Of a stretch of DNA of 64,000 nt, positions 53,566 to 61,165 are shown in pieces. The number at the start of each line of letters is the position of its first letter. Positions within the stretch are counted from its first letter, which is position 1. A model generated the notes under the pieces. That model ran no database searches and had not been told where the DNA came from. It saw nothing but the letters and a program-made list of their open reading frames with translations. Position numbers and translations under genes: made by a program. This stretch comes from Thalassomonas haliotis (lineage in GTDB: Bacteria > Pseudomonadota > Gammaproteobacteria > Enterobacterales > Alteromonadaceae), in NCBI RefSeq assembly GCF_028657945.1, contig NZ_CP059693.1, positions 2,728,001 through 2,792,000 of the forward strand, read 5' to 3'.

Positions 53566-53605
53566 AGCTGCTGCCCACCGGTGTTCGCGCAGCAGCTACT
53601 TTTTA
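53566..53605 (+). terminator. Rho-independent terminator after symE
   Basis: AGCTGCTGC (53566-53574) pairs with GCAGCAGCT (53589-53597), with a 14-base loop, and is followed by ACTTTTTA. The stem is strong and lies 23 bases after the symE stop. Confidence 0.85.
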
Positions 53606-53882
53606 CAAGCAATACCGAGGCCCGCTAGCGGTTGTAGTTAACGGTGACAACAGCACAGAAACTGATTGCGGCAAGTGACACATCCCTAACGGAATTAAGG
53701 AAGAACAGGCTGCTATGAACGCTCCAAGCCCGCTGGTAAAAAAGCCATACCAATGGACAATAAAGAACAAAGCTGGAGGTAATCGCTTTACTTTTATTGA
53801 CTTATTTTGAATTCTAGGTGATGTTTGTATATGTATTAACATACATTTAACTAATTTAAGAAGAATAAATAGGGACATGTCG

Positions 53883-54056
53883 ATGAAATTAAAATTAAAT
53901 AAGAAAAAAATAAAGAACCTGTCTAAAGACAATAAAGCACTGCCCATGGTGCTTACCGCGCAAGTTGCCGGTGGTGGGGTTGAACGGTTCGAAGGGACGC
54001 ATTACGATCATTGTTTACCGCCGACAGAGCGTGAAACTGATTTTCTCCGTAAATAA
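53883..54056 (+). CDS. Short peptide with double-glycine-type leader (RiPP-like)
   Basis: A 57-residue peptide gene. The ATG at 53883 (or the in-frame ATG at 53877) follows AGGGAC. The leader MKLKLNKKKIKNLSKDNKA is Lys-rich and is followed by a hydrophobic LTAQVAGGG stretch, so a double-glycine-type cleavage site is at Gly30-Gly31 or Gly31-Gly32. The remaining core (VERFEGTHYDHC onward) is short, charged and has one Cys and two His. Such leader types occur on gammaproteobacterial precursor peptides exported by peptidase-containing ABC transporters. No modification or export gene is adjacent; an M19 dipeptidase follows 440 bases later. The precursor-peptide role is inference. Confidence 0.6.
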   Translation: MKLKLNKKKIKNLSKDNKALPMVLTAQVAGGGVERFEGTHYDHCLPPTERETDFLRK

Positions 54057-54499
54057 GACCCATACCTGATTCATTGGTTATGATTGAGCGGTTGATAAGA
54101 GCACGTTAATTGTTTTCGTGCCTTAGCAATGCTGAACATCCGCTTGATGATAGAAAGACATGCAGGACATCATATACGTCTTTAACAGCAGAAAAACTGC
54201 AGCAGATAATTCCACCGCCTGTTAATCCAAGCTTATTCATTCAATGTCGGCAGCCGTATATGCGATGCCTTAAAGACGGGCGGTCACTGTTGGCTCGGTT
54301 TTGTTTTATATTTCTGGCCGCTACAACCTGGAGCTTAGCTGCATTTACGCCGTTTAACTTTGCGTTGCTTTATAGCAACAATGAGTGATTTGAGCACTGG
54401 TAAACCTACGAATAATTAAAGCAAATGACTTTATTGACAACCGACCAGCAAATCCGGTTGAAAAAACTCGTAAGTCATTTAAAGGAAAATTAAAATAAA
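54057..54499. other. Intergenic region before the dipeptidase gene, nothing recognised
   Basis: These 443 bases hold no frame with a convincing ribosome binding site and protein-like composition. The promoter of the dipeptidase gene should lie here; no motif was assigned. Confidence 0.4.
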
Positions 54500-55705
54500 A
54501 TGAAAACAACTGATAACACCGGCAATTCGCGAAGAAAGTTTCTGAAAAACCTAGCGGTAGCATCAGTAGGAGCAAGCGGGCTGCTGAGTGCGACTTCTGG
54601 TTTTGCTCATGCTGCTAATGTCGCCGCGGCGATAAAAAGTTCAAACCGTAAAATACGGGACTGGTTAATCATTGATGGCTTAGGCGCAATATATGATCCA
54701 AATTTCGATTATGCAGCCAATCCCGATGTCGATCCCTACTTGATCACTGAGCGGGCTAAACGCGACATCAGAGCGTCCGGTTTAACCGTCCTCAGGCAAA
54801 CGACCGGCGCTGTAAAAGCTTCTTATCCAGGCGATAACACCCTTGAAACGGCCATTTCCAATATCAGTTGGGTGCATGAATGGATTTACCGGAACAGTGA
54901 TTTCCTGACATTGATAAAAAGCGCTGACGATATATTGGCAGCCAAGAAAAACAACCAAGTAGGGGTAACGTTAGGGTTTCAGAATTCGCACGTTCTGGGC
55001 AAAAATGTTGAAATGGTTGATGTCTTTAGAGCGCTTGGCGTGTTGACCATGCAGCTGACCTATAATGGCCAGAACCAGTTAGGGGGCGGGGCAAACGTCA
55101 ATGAAAAAATAAAGCTGACTGACTTCGGACACAAAGCTGTTGAGAAAATGAATGACAGCAAAGTCATCATTGATTTGAGCCATGCCGGTCGCCAAACTTG
55201 TTTGGATGCCATAAAAGCCAGTAAATCACCGTTAACCATTAGTCACAGCGGTTGTCGTGCCTTGGCAGACTTTCCCAGAAATAAAACTGACCAGGAGATG
55301 AAGTTATTGGCAGATAACGGCGGGCTTTTTGGCCTTTATTTTATGCCGTTTTTAGCGGCTGACAGCAATGCCACCGGCAGCCATTTAGTGGCTCATATTG
55401 AACACGCGTTAAATATTTGTGGTGAAGATCATGTGTCATTTGGTACTGACGGCACTTATGTCGGCATAGATGACATGGAAAAGCACCGCGAAAATACGGC
55501 AAAGTTCACGCAAAGAAGACTCGACTCGGGTACCGCCGCTGCCGGTGAAAAAATTGGCAATGTTAACCTGTTGCCGGATCTGGCCGGGCCTGAGCAATTT
55601 CTTCGCATCGCGGATATGTTATCAAGCCGCGGCCATAAGGAAGCAACCATAGAGAAAATATTTGGCCGCAATTCCATGCGGCTGATGCAAGAGGTGTGGG
55701 GATAA
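54500..55705 (+). CDS. Tat-exported M19 dipeptidase homologue with altered metal ligands
   Basis: A 401-residue protein with an N-terminal Tat signal (SRRKFLKNLAVAS, cleaved near AHA) and a M19 (renal dipeptidase) domain. The second-site ligands are kept: His in IDLSHAG, His in ISHSGCRAL and Asp in SFGTDGTY. In the usual enzyme the first site is DGHxD and a Glu (IGIEGG); here these are DGLGA and LGFQNS, so the His, Asp and Glu are lost. The enzyme may bind one metal or act differently. A subfamily with this DGLG/FQNS pattern seems to exist, so the change looks ancestral rather than damage. AAGGAAA precedes the ATG. Confidence 0.85.
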   Translation: MKTTDNTGNSRRKFLKNLAVASVGASGLLSATSGFAHAANVAAAIKSSNRKIRDWLIIDGLGAIYDPNFDYAANPDVDPYLITERAKRDIRASGLTVLRQTTGAVKASYPGDNTLETAISNISWVHEWIYRNSDFLTLIKSADDILAAKKNNQVGVTLGFQNSHVLGKNVEMVDVFRALGVLTMQLTYNGQNQLGGGANVNEKIKLTDFGHKAVEKMNDSKVIIDLSHAGRQTCLDAIKASKSPLTISHSGCRALADFPRNKTDQEMKLLADNGGLFGLYFMPFLAADSNATGSHLVAHIEHALNICGEDHVSFGTDGTYVGIDDMEKHRENTAKFTQRRLDSGTAAAGEKIGNVNLLPDLAGPEQFLRIADMLSSRGHKEATIEKIFGRNSMRLMQEVWG

Positions 55706-55880
55706 TCGCCGGTGCAAAAAAGAAAGCGACAAAGTTGTTATCAACTATCAAAGAGCTGGCTGGCCTTAAGTTGCTATTCCTGCGCTTATCCGGGTGAATG
55801 TATACAAACAAAAATTAGCCTGACTGTGAATTGAATAAATCACAACATCAGGGGAAAGGATTTACTGAGGAGATAACCGG

Positions 55881-56249
55881 ATGGATGTCAGAGACAAAAC
55901 TTTCAAATACGCTTTAGCCGGTTTTTGCTGGCGCTAACATTTGGCCTGTGCCAGGCGGATGAAAATCCACAAGATTCAGCATTCGCCGCATGTAGCAGAT
56001 GGCCGGGATGCGGTATTAAGCTTGTTTGCCAGAAAGTTTAAGCATTATGCTGAAATTTCAACCTCAGTGTAACGAACGGCTGCTGAAGGGGAGCTTGTTT
56101 GGCACCACCAGCATGTTAAACGCTTGCCTGAGGCTCCCGGTCGTGCGGTTGTCAATATTTTCCGGATGGAAGGCGGAAAATTTGCCGGGCATTGGAATGT
56201 TGTACAGGCGGTGCCCGAAAAGTTTAAAAACAAGCATACCATATGTTAA
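55881..56249 (+). pseudogene. SnoaL-like (NTF2 fold) remnant, frameshifted
   Basis: An exported SnoaL-like protein is decayed here. A signal-like segment (FLLALTFGLCQADENPQ) is seen in one frame near 55920. The body continues in another frame with HVADGRDAVLSLFARK and, after an in-frame TAA near 56070, EGELVWHHQHVKRLPEAPG and VVNIFRMEGGKFAGHW, ending at a TAA at 56247. The typical family motifs (VADGRDAV, IFRMxxGKFxxHW) are present but split by a frame change and a stop. No intact reading frame connects them. Surrounding 55706-56402 holds nothing else. Confidence 0.75.
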
Positions 56250-56402
56250 AACGAGAGAGCCGGCTGTTGCTGGGCAGTTCAGTGGTTGGCTGTTCAGTTC
56301 AGCAGTCTTATGATGTGATGGTACTTATGATGTAATGGTACTATAGCTAAAAATATAGGCAGCTAAAAATATAAGCTCCCCGCTGGCTGGGGACATGAAT
56401 AA

Positions 56403-56813
56403 ATGGCAGGTTTTTCCATGTTCGAAGTAGTTGAAAAAGTAGTTGATGTCGATAATTTTATTCGCCTGAGGAATATAACCGGGTTAACTCCCAGGCCCAG
56501 GGAAGCGGCGGTAAAAGCCTTGCCCAACAGTCTTTACGGCGTGCATATAAAGCACGAAAGCCAGGTAGTTGCCATGGGGCGTATCGTCGGTGACGGCGCG
56601 TTAAATTACGATATTGTCGATATTGCCGTGCAACCTGAATTCCAGGGACAGGGGTTAGGCCGGGAAATCATGCAGCATATTATGGATTATTTAGACCGGC
56701 AAGCACCAAAAGGCGCATACATTTGTTTGATGGCGGATGTGCCGGCGCTTTATGAAAAATTTGGCTTCAGGCTTTCCCGGCCGCGCAGCGAAGGCATGTT
56801 TATTGTCAAATAA
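56403..56813 (+). CDS. GNAT-family N-acetyltransferase
   Basis: A 136-residue GNAT. Motif A is VDIAVQPEFQGQGLGREIMQ with the Q-x-x-G-x-G acetyl-CoA loop (QGQGLG), and motif B is PALYEKFGFRLSRPRSEGM. The compact length and the N-terminal LRNITGLTPRPREAAVKAL match the small GNATs often annotated as acetyltransferases of unknown substrate. An alternative start ATG lies at 56418, with GGCAGG before it. It is probably monocistronic. Confidence 0.87.
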   Translation: MAGFSMFEVVEKVVDVDNFIRLRNITGLTPRPREAAVKALPNSLYGVHIKHESQVVAMGRIVGDGALNYDIVDIAVQPEFQGQGLGREIMQHIMDYLDRQAPKGAYICLMADVPALYEKFGFRLSRPRSEGMFIVK

Positions 56814-56882
56814 CCCTGGCGAGGTGCGGCATTTACTTCGTATACTCTTGTTGGTCAATTACTCACAGAGTCCATGTAAATT

Positions 56883-57356
56883 ATGAAAATAATCAGTGTA
56901 TTGCTCACGTTTTTTTTCGGTTTTTTCTGCTCGTATGCCGATGCCCGGCCTTGTAATTCCCTCAGAGCCGTTGACTGGCTGTTGGGGAGCTGGCGCGGGA
57001 CCGATGGCAATAATGTGATAATCGAGTCATGGCAGAAAGTGAGTCCTTTGACTTATGAAGGGTTGGGGGAGACAAGATCTAAAGCGTCGAATGCCCTTAA
57101 AGGCAGCGAGTCGATGAGGCTTGTTGAAATGTCTAATCATGTTTTCTACCTGGCAAAAGTGAGACATAATGAGCTGGCAGTCGCTTTTAAGCTCACCCGG
57201 TGTTCAAAGCGCAGCGCCGTTTTTGAAAACCCCGAGCATGATTTTCCTCAAAAATTACATTATCAGCTCCAGGGCGAGCATAAATTAACCGTGACCGTCA
57301 GCAATGGTAAAGATGAAGGTTTTACCATTAATTTAGATAAGCGGGATGTCCGCTAG
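56883..57356 (+). CDS. DUF6265 family exported protein
   Basis: A 157-residue exported protein with a signal peptide (ending near ADA, residue 20). The DUF6265 pattern follows: DWLLGSWRGTDGNNVIIESW, then SPLTYEGLGETRS, and FENPEHDFPQKLHYQ towards the end. It has an eight-stranded beta-barrel-like layout, so a lipocalin-type ligand-binding role is possible. The family function is unknown. A membrane-protein gene follows 27 bases downstream, probably in the same transcript. Confidence 0.85.
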   Translation: MKIISVLLTFFFGFFCSYADARPCNSLRAVDWLLGSWRGTDGNNVIIESWQKVSPLTYEGLGETRSKASNALKGSESMRLVEMSNHVFYLAKVRHNELAVAFKLTRCSKRSAVFENPEHDFPQKLHYQLQGEHKLTVTVSNGKDEGFTINLDKRDVR

Positions 57357-57383
57357 CCGGCAGCCAGCTTGTAAGGAAGTTCT

Positions 57384-57755
57384 ATGTTAATTATTGGCGC
57401 GTTGTTACTGGTGCTTATTGGTTTTATCCATTCCTGTTTAGGCGAAAAGTATATTTTGACCCGTTTATTTCGTCGGGATAATTTACCTAAGTTACTCGGC
57501 AGTGACTGGTTTACCAAGCGTGTATTAAGGTTTGCCTGGCATTTAACCACGCTTGCCTGGTGGGGCTTTGCTGCTATCTTGTATGTATTGTCAAAACCAC
57601 AGGAAAATAGTCAGGGGGAAATCTTGGTGATTATTGCCCTGGTATTTGCCTTGAGCGGCTTAGTGTCCTTGTTTTTTTCTCGGGGTAAACATTTGTCGTG
57701 GATGTGCTTTTTTGCCATCGCTTTTACCAGCTATTACGGCTCCCTGTACGGCTGA
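57384..57755 (+). CDS. Small multi-pass membrane protein
   Basis: A 123-residue protein with about four hydrophobic helices (IIGALLLVLIGFIHSCLG, WHLTTLAWWGFAAILYVL, LVIIALVFALSGLVSLFF and WMCFFAIAFTSYYG). AAGGAAG lies before the ATG. It is of a type frequent in Alteromonadales and annotated hypothetical. It follows the DUF6265 gene by 27 bases and may be cotranscribed. I do not recognise a function. Confidence 0.7.
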   Translation: MLIIGALLLVLIGFIHSCLGEKYILTRLFRRDNLPKLLGSDWFTKRVLRFAWHLTTLAWWGFAAILYVLSKPQENSQGEILVIIALVFALSGLVSLFFSRGKHLSWMCFFAIAFTSYYGSLYG

Positions 57756-58488
57756 AGCGGCAGTAGCCAAGTAGAATTGATGTTGTATTTTTATCCGCAA
57801 TCCCCTTGGCTGCTGGCAGTACCGAGGCGGTAAAACAAGGCTGTGCGATTGGGAGGACTGCTTAGCACATCTATCGCCAATTTTTAAGCCGACCGCTGGC
57901 TACATTACAGCACAGCTGTTTTGAGCGATGTTTGAATGCTTGATAAAGCTATGTTCTGGCCTGGGCGCGACCAGGCCAGGGTTGTATTGGATAATCATAA
58001 ATTATCAAGGCATTATTGGTAAGACTTACAAGTCACCGAATCCAGGATGGCATAACAGCGGTTGCTGCTGCCGCTGTCTTTTTCTACCCAGCGGCCGTTG
58101 GCATAATTGACAAAGGTCATTTCATCTTCACCACAAGTTGTAGTAAAAGTTTTTTCATTTTTATTTTCCTTTCTTTTAAATCATCTGTGAATATGTGTCG
58201 CAATCCGCATCTGCATTGCGCAAATATCACCACCTGCTTATGTTGCATTTAGAGGTCTTTGGTGTTTCGTTTTTGTTAATATGTTTGGGCGTGATACCAA
58301 AGCAGCTGAGGGGGATATGAAAATTAACCAGACGAAAAATGTCAGCAACCCAGGGCTGCCAGCCAATAATGCAAATTAATTGGTGCACTCTTTTGTTTTT
58401 CGGGTTATAAAGATGTTTAGATGGCTAGATAGCTGGTATGACAGCGTAAGTTATCGATTATATTTCACGTTACAGCATTGGAACAGGT
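57756..58488. other. Region with candidate microproteins around metC
   Basis: This is a 733-base stretch without a full gene. Besides the frameshifted peptide entered separately, short frames include MKINQTKNVSNPGLPANNAN at about 58318 (with GAGGGGGAT before its ATG). A 39-codon frame at 58413-58532 (MFRWLDSWYDSV) overlaps the metC start. Neither has a recognised family; they are low-confidence candidates. Confidence 0.3.
58013..58158 (-). pseudogene. Cys-containing small peptide gene with a -1 disruption
   Basis: On the minus strand, an ATG at 58158 has AAAGGAAA upstream. A run of six A (T on the plus strand, 58150-58155) separates it from a frame that is one base off. That frame reads TTCGEDEMTFVNYANGRWVE, and later SSNRCYAILDSVTCKSY, then a stop at 58013-58015. 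In the start's own frame translation ends after 13 codons. Adding one A would give a 48-residue peptide with three Cys. It may be a real gene broken by a slip in the homopolymer, a sequencing error or a programmed shift. The family is unknown. Confidence 0.5.
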
Positions 58489-59667
58489 ATGAAAAAAGAC
58501 ACAAAAATAATAAACGCCGGGCGGCATTCTAAATGGACGCAAGGGGTGGTTAATCCTTCGGTTACCCGGGCTTCTACCGTGGTGTTTGACAGTGTTAAAG
58601 AGATGAAACATGCTAGCGCCAATAAGGCCAACCAGGTGATGTTTTATGGCCGTCGCGGCACTACTACCTCTTTTGCTTTTTCTGATGCCATGACCGAGCT
58701 TGAAGGCGGGGCAGGGTGCGCCATTTATCCGTCCGGTACCGCCGCTATTACCAATGCGATTTTATCTTTTATCAAAACCGGCGATCACCTGCTGATGGTG
58801 GATACCGCCTATGAGCCGACCCGGGATTTTTGCGATAAAATGCTGGTAAATCTCGGCGTGGAAACCACTTATTATGATCCCCTGATTGGCGCGGGTATAA
58901 AAGCCTTGATCCGTCCCAATACCCGGATAATTTTTCTCGAATCTCCCGGCTCGCTGACCATGGAAGTGCAGGATGTGCCTGCCATCGCCGAAGTGGCCCA
59001 TCAGCATGACTGCATTGTGATGCTCGATAATACCTGGGGTGCGGGCATTAATTTTCAGCCGTTTGATTACGGGGTGGATGTTTCCATTCAGGCGGCGACC
59101 AAATATATTGTCGGCCATTCGGATGTGATGCTAGGTACTGCCACCGCCACCGAGAAATGCTGGCCACAGCTGAGGGAGAACTCTTACCTGATGGGGCAGT
59201 GTACTTCCCCTGATGACCTATACCTGGCCCTTCGCGGCATACGTACCTTAGGGGTACGCATGAAGCAGCACCAGCAAAGTGCGCTGAAGGTGGCCAACTG
59301 GCTGGCAAGGCGGGAGGAAGTAGAAACCATTTTACATCCCGCCTTTGCAAGCAATCCCGGGCATGAGTTCTGGCAACGGGATTTTACCGGCGCCAACGGT
59401 TTGTTCTCTTTTGTGCTCAATAAGGGCAATCAGGCGGCATTAACGGCGTTGCTTGACGGTATGGAGCATTTTAAAATGGGTTATTCCTGGGGCGGTTTTG
59501 AAAGCCTTATTCTTGGCGTAAACAGCATCGGCTCTATGCGTACGGCTACTCAGTGGCCGTACCGGTATCCTTTGATACGTTTGCATGTCGGCCTGGAAGA
59601 TGTCGATGACTTAATCGAAGATTTGGCAAAAGGTTTTCAGCGTTTTAATCAGGTATTAACAAGCTAG
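58489..59667 (+). CDS. metC: Cystathionine beta-lyase
   Basis: A 392-residue PLP-dependent enzyme of the Cys/Met metabolism family. It cleaves cystathionine to homocysteine, pyruvate and ammonia. The Schiff-base Lys is Lys205 in AATKYIVGHSD. Other landmarks are YGRRGTTTSFAF, YPSGTAAITNA and NTWGAGINFQPF. The MetC branch, rather than gamma-synthase or gamma-lyase, is indicated by the WGGFESLILGVN segment. The ATG has GGAACAGG upstream. A bidirectional terminator follows, shared with the convergent alpha-oxoamine synthase. Confidence 0.92.
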   Translation: MKKDTKIINAGRHSKWTQGVVNPSVTRASTVVFDSVKEMKHASANKANQVMFYGRRGTTTSFAFSDAMTELEGGAGCAIYPSGTAAITNAILSFIKTGDHLLMVDTAYEPTRDFCDKMLVNLGVETTYYDPLIGAGIKALIRPNTRIIFLESPGSLTMEVQDVPAIAEVAHQHDCIVMLDNTWGAGINFQPFDYGVDVSIQAATKYIVGHSDVMLGTATATEKCWPQLRENSYLMGQCTSPDDLYLALRGIRTLGVRMKQHQQSALKVANWLARREEVETILHPAFASNPGHEFWQRDFTGANGLFSFVLNKGNQAALTALLDGMEHFKMGYSWGGFESLILGVNSIGSMRTATQWPYRYPLIRLHVGLEDVDDLIEDLAKGFQRFNQVLTS

Positions 59668-59680
59668 CAGACCTTACCAT

Positions 59681-59711
59681 AAAAAGGGAGCCGAATGAGG
59701 CTCCCTTTTTT
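59681..59711. terminator. Bidirectional terminator between metC and the AOS gene
   Basis: The stem AAAAAGGGAGCC (59681-59692) with GGCTCCCTTTTT (59699-59710) has a 6-base loop and is flanked by A and T runs on both sides. It can serve both convergent genes. Confidence 0.92.
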
Positions 59712-59725
59712 GTTGTTAACGCGGG

Positions 59726-60970
59726 CTAAAAAGCACGTTTAAAGGCTTTGTCGATAAAGGCGCGGGTTTCATCCGAGACTTCACGTTTGAGTATGTCCGC
59801 CAGGGTTGCCACCAGCCGGTGGATTTGCGCTTCTGTCAGGTGGTTGGTTATGCCCAGGCGCAAACCGGTTTTATTTTTTGAGACCGAAGGATAACAGACC
59901 GCAGAGGCATAAAAACCTTGCTCCAGCAAAGCCTTGGTCACATTATTGGTGGTTTGCTGTTTGCCCAGGCCAATATAACGAATGGGGGTATCATTGTTGG
60001 CAATCAAGGGGATCTGGTATTGCCGGCATAAGCGGTTAAACAGTTTGATTTTTGCCATCAAGCTTTGCTGTAGTTTACTGATGGTGCCGTCGAGGTGTAA
60101 TTTAGCTGAGGCGACCGCAGTGCCTAATACCGGCGGTGCTATCGGGCTGCCCCAGTAGAAAGGTCCGCCAAGCAGACGTACCTGATCCCGGGTTTGCTGA
60201 TCCGGAAATACCACGCAACCGCCACTGCCGCCAAAGGCTTTAGTGAAGGAATGGGAAACTATCATGCGCGGGTGTCGGCCCTGCTCCAGGGCGTAACCCT
60301 GGCCGTTTTCTCCGGTCCAGCTGGTGCCGTGGGCATCGTCAACATAAAGGTGAAGTCTGGGGTGGCGATCTAACATGGCTAGCAGCTCAGGTATGGGGGC
60401 ATAGTCGCCGTACATGGAATAGAGGCCGTCGATCAGGTACCAGATGTCTTGCTCCGGATGGGCAAAGATCTCCTGCTCCAGTTGCTCCAGGGCGTTATGG
60501 CGGATGGTTTTGCTGCTGATCCCCCGGTTTGCCAGGTAGTCGGCGCTCATGCGCAGGCAATGGTGTGACTGGATATCCAGCACCAGGTGGCTGTTGTCTT
60601 TGACCAGTATCGGCAAAGTGGCAATATGTCCTATGGTGGTGCTGAGGTTGGCCAGTGTTGGCGCCTGGAAAATCTGCGACAGCAAGTCTTCCAGTTCATC
60701 ATACAAAGGGCATTGGGCAAAAGCCCGGCAGGAAGAGTACTGGGTGCCGAATTTCCTGGCGGCATCCGCGGAGGCTTGTACCAGCCTGGGGTCGAGTTCC
60801 AGTCCCAGATATGAACACGAAGACAGGTTGATCACAGGTTTACCTTTGAGGTTAAACCTGCCTTCGCTAAATTGTTCGTCGTCCGGGGTTATAAAGAACA
60901 GGCCTTGATCTATTGCTGCCTGACCACTTTGCTTCATGGTTTTTAACTGAGCTTCATACTTCGTCAGCAT
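59726..60970 (-). CDS. Alpha-oxoamine synthase-family PLP enzyme
   Basis: A 414-residue member of the alpha-oxoamine synthase family (with KBL, BioF, SPT, HemA and CqsA), which condense an amino acid with an acyl-CoA. The PLP Lys is Lys244 in SHSFTKAFGGSGG. DDAHGTSWTG and LNLSSCSYLGLEL-type strands (INLSSCSYLGLEL) are conserved. The product cannot be set from sequence. There is no biotin, sphingolipid, threonine or autoinducer partner gene adjacent, so it could make a sphingoid base, an alpha-hydroxyketone or another oxoamine. It is monocistronic. Confidence 0.8.
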   Translation of the reverse strand: MLTKYEAQLKTMKQSGQAAIDQGLFFITPDDEQFSEGRFNLKGKPVINLSSCSYLGLELDPRLVQASADAARKFGTQYSSCRAFAQCPLYDELEDLLSQIFQAPTLANLSTTIGHIATLPILVKDNSHLVLDIQSHHCLRMSADYLANRGISSKTIRHNALEQLEQEIFAHPEQDIWYLIDGLYSMYGDYAPIPELLAMLDRHPRLHLYVDDAHGTSWTGENGQGYALEQGRHPRMIVSHSFTKAFGGSGGCVVFPDQQTRDQVRLLGGPFYWGSPIAPPVLGTAVASAKLHLDGTISKLQQSLMAKIKLFNRLCRQYQIPLIANNDTPIRYIGLGKQQTTNNVTKALLEQGFYASAVCYPSVSKNKTGLRLGITNHLTEAQIHRLVATLADILKREVSDETRAFIDKAFKRAF

Positions 60971-61110
60971 AATATTTTATCCTTAAAACTACTGAATATT
61001 TTTGTTATTTTGCTTAGCTATTATCACCGGATAAGTTCTCTAGGGCAATGCCTGGCTCTGGAAGGCTTTTTTATTCCGGTGTGCCCTGAGGCGGGGGATT
61101 GTTTCGGGTA

Positions 61111-61140
61111 AATAAAAAGGGCGTATAAAACGCCCTTGGT
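61111..61140 (-). terminator. Rho-independent terminator after alkaline phosphatase
   Basis: On the minus strand, AAGGGCGT and ACGCCCTT form an 8-bp stem (61117-61124 and 61130-61137 on the plus strand) with a 5-base loop, followed by TTTATTT. It lies just after the phosphatase stop. Confidence 0.85.
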
Positions 61141-61165
61141 AAGTCTTGCTTGAACCGGTTTTCGG

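Noticed and set aside
53603-53947. 114-residue minus-strand frame after symE
   Set aside because: It overlaps the symE terminator and the leader of the small peptide gene on the other strand; it is hydrophobic and without a family.
56026-56313. 95-residue plus-strand frame in the SnoaL remnant
   Set aside because: It is a shadow; the family motifs lie in another frame.
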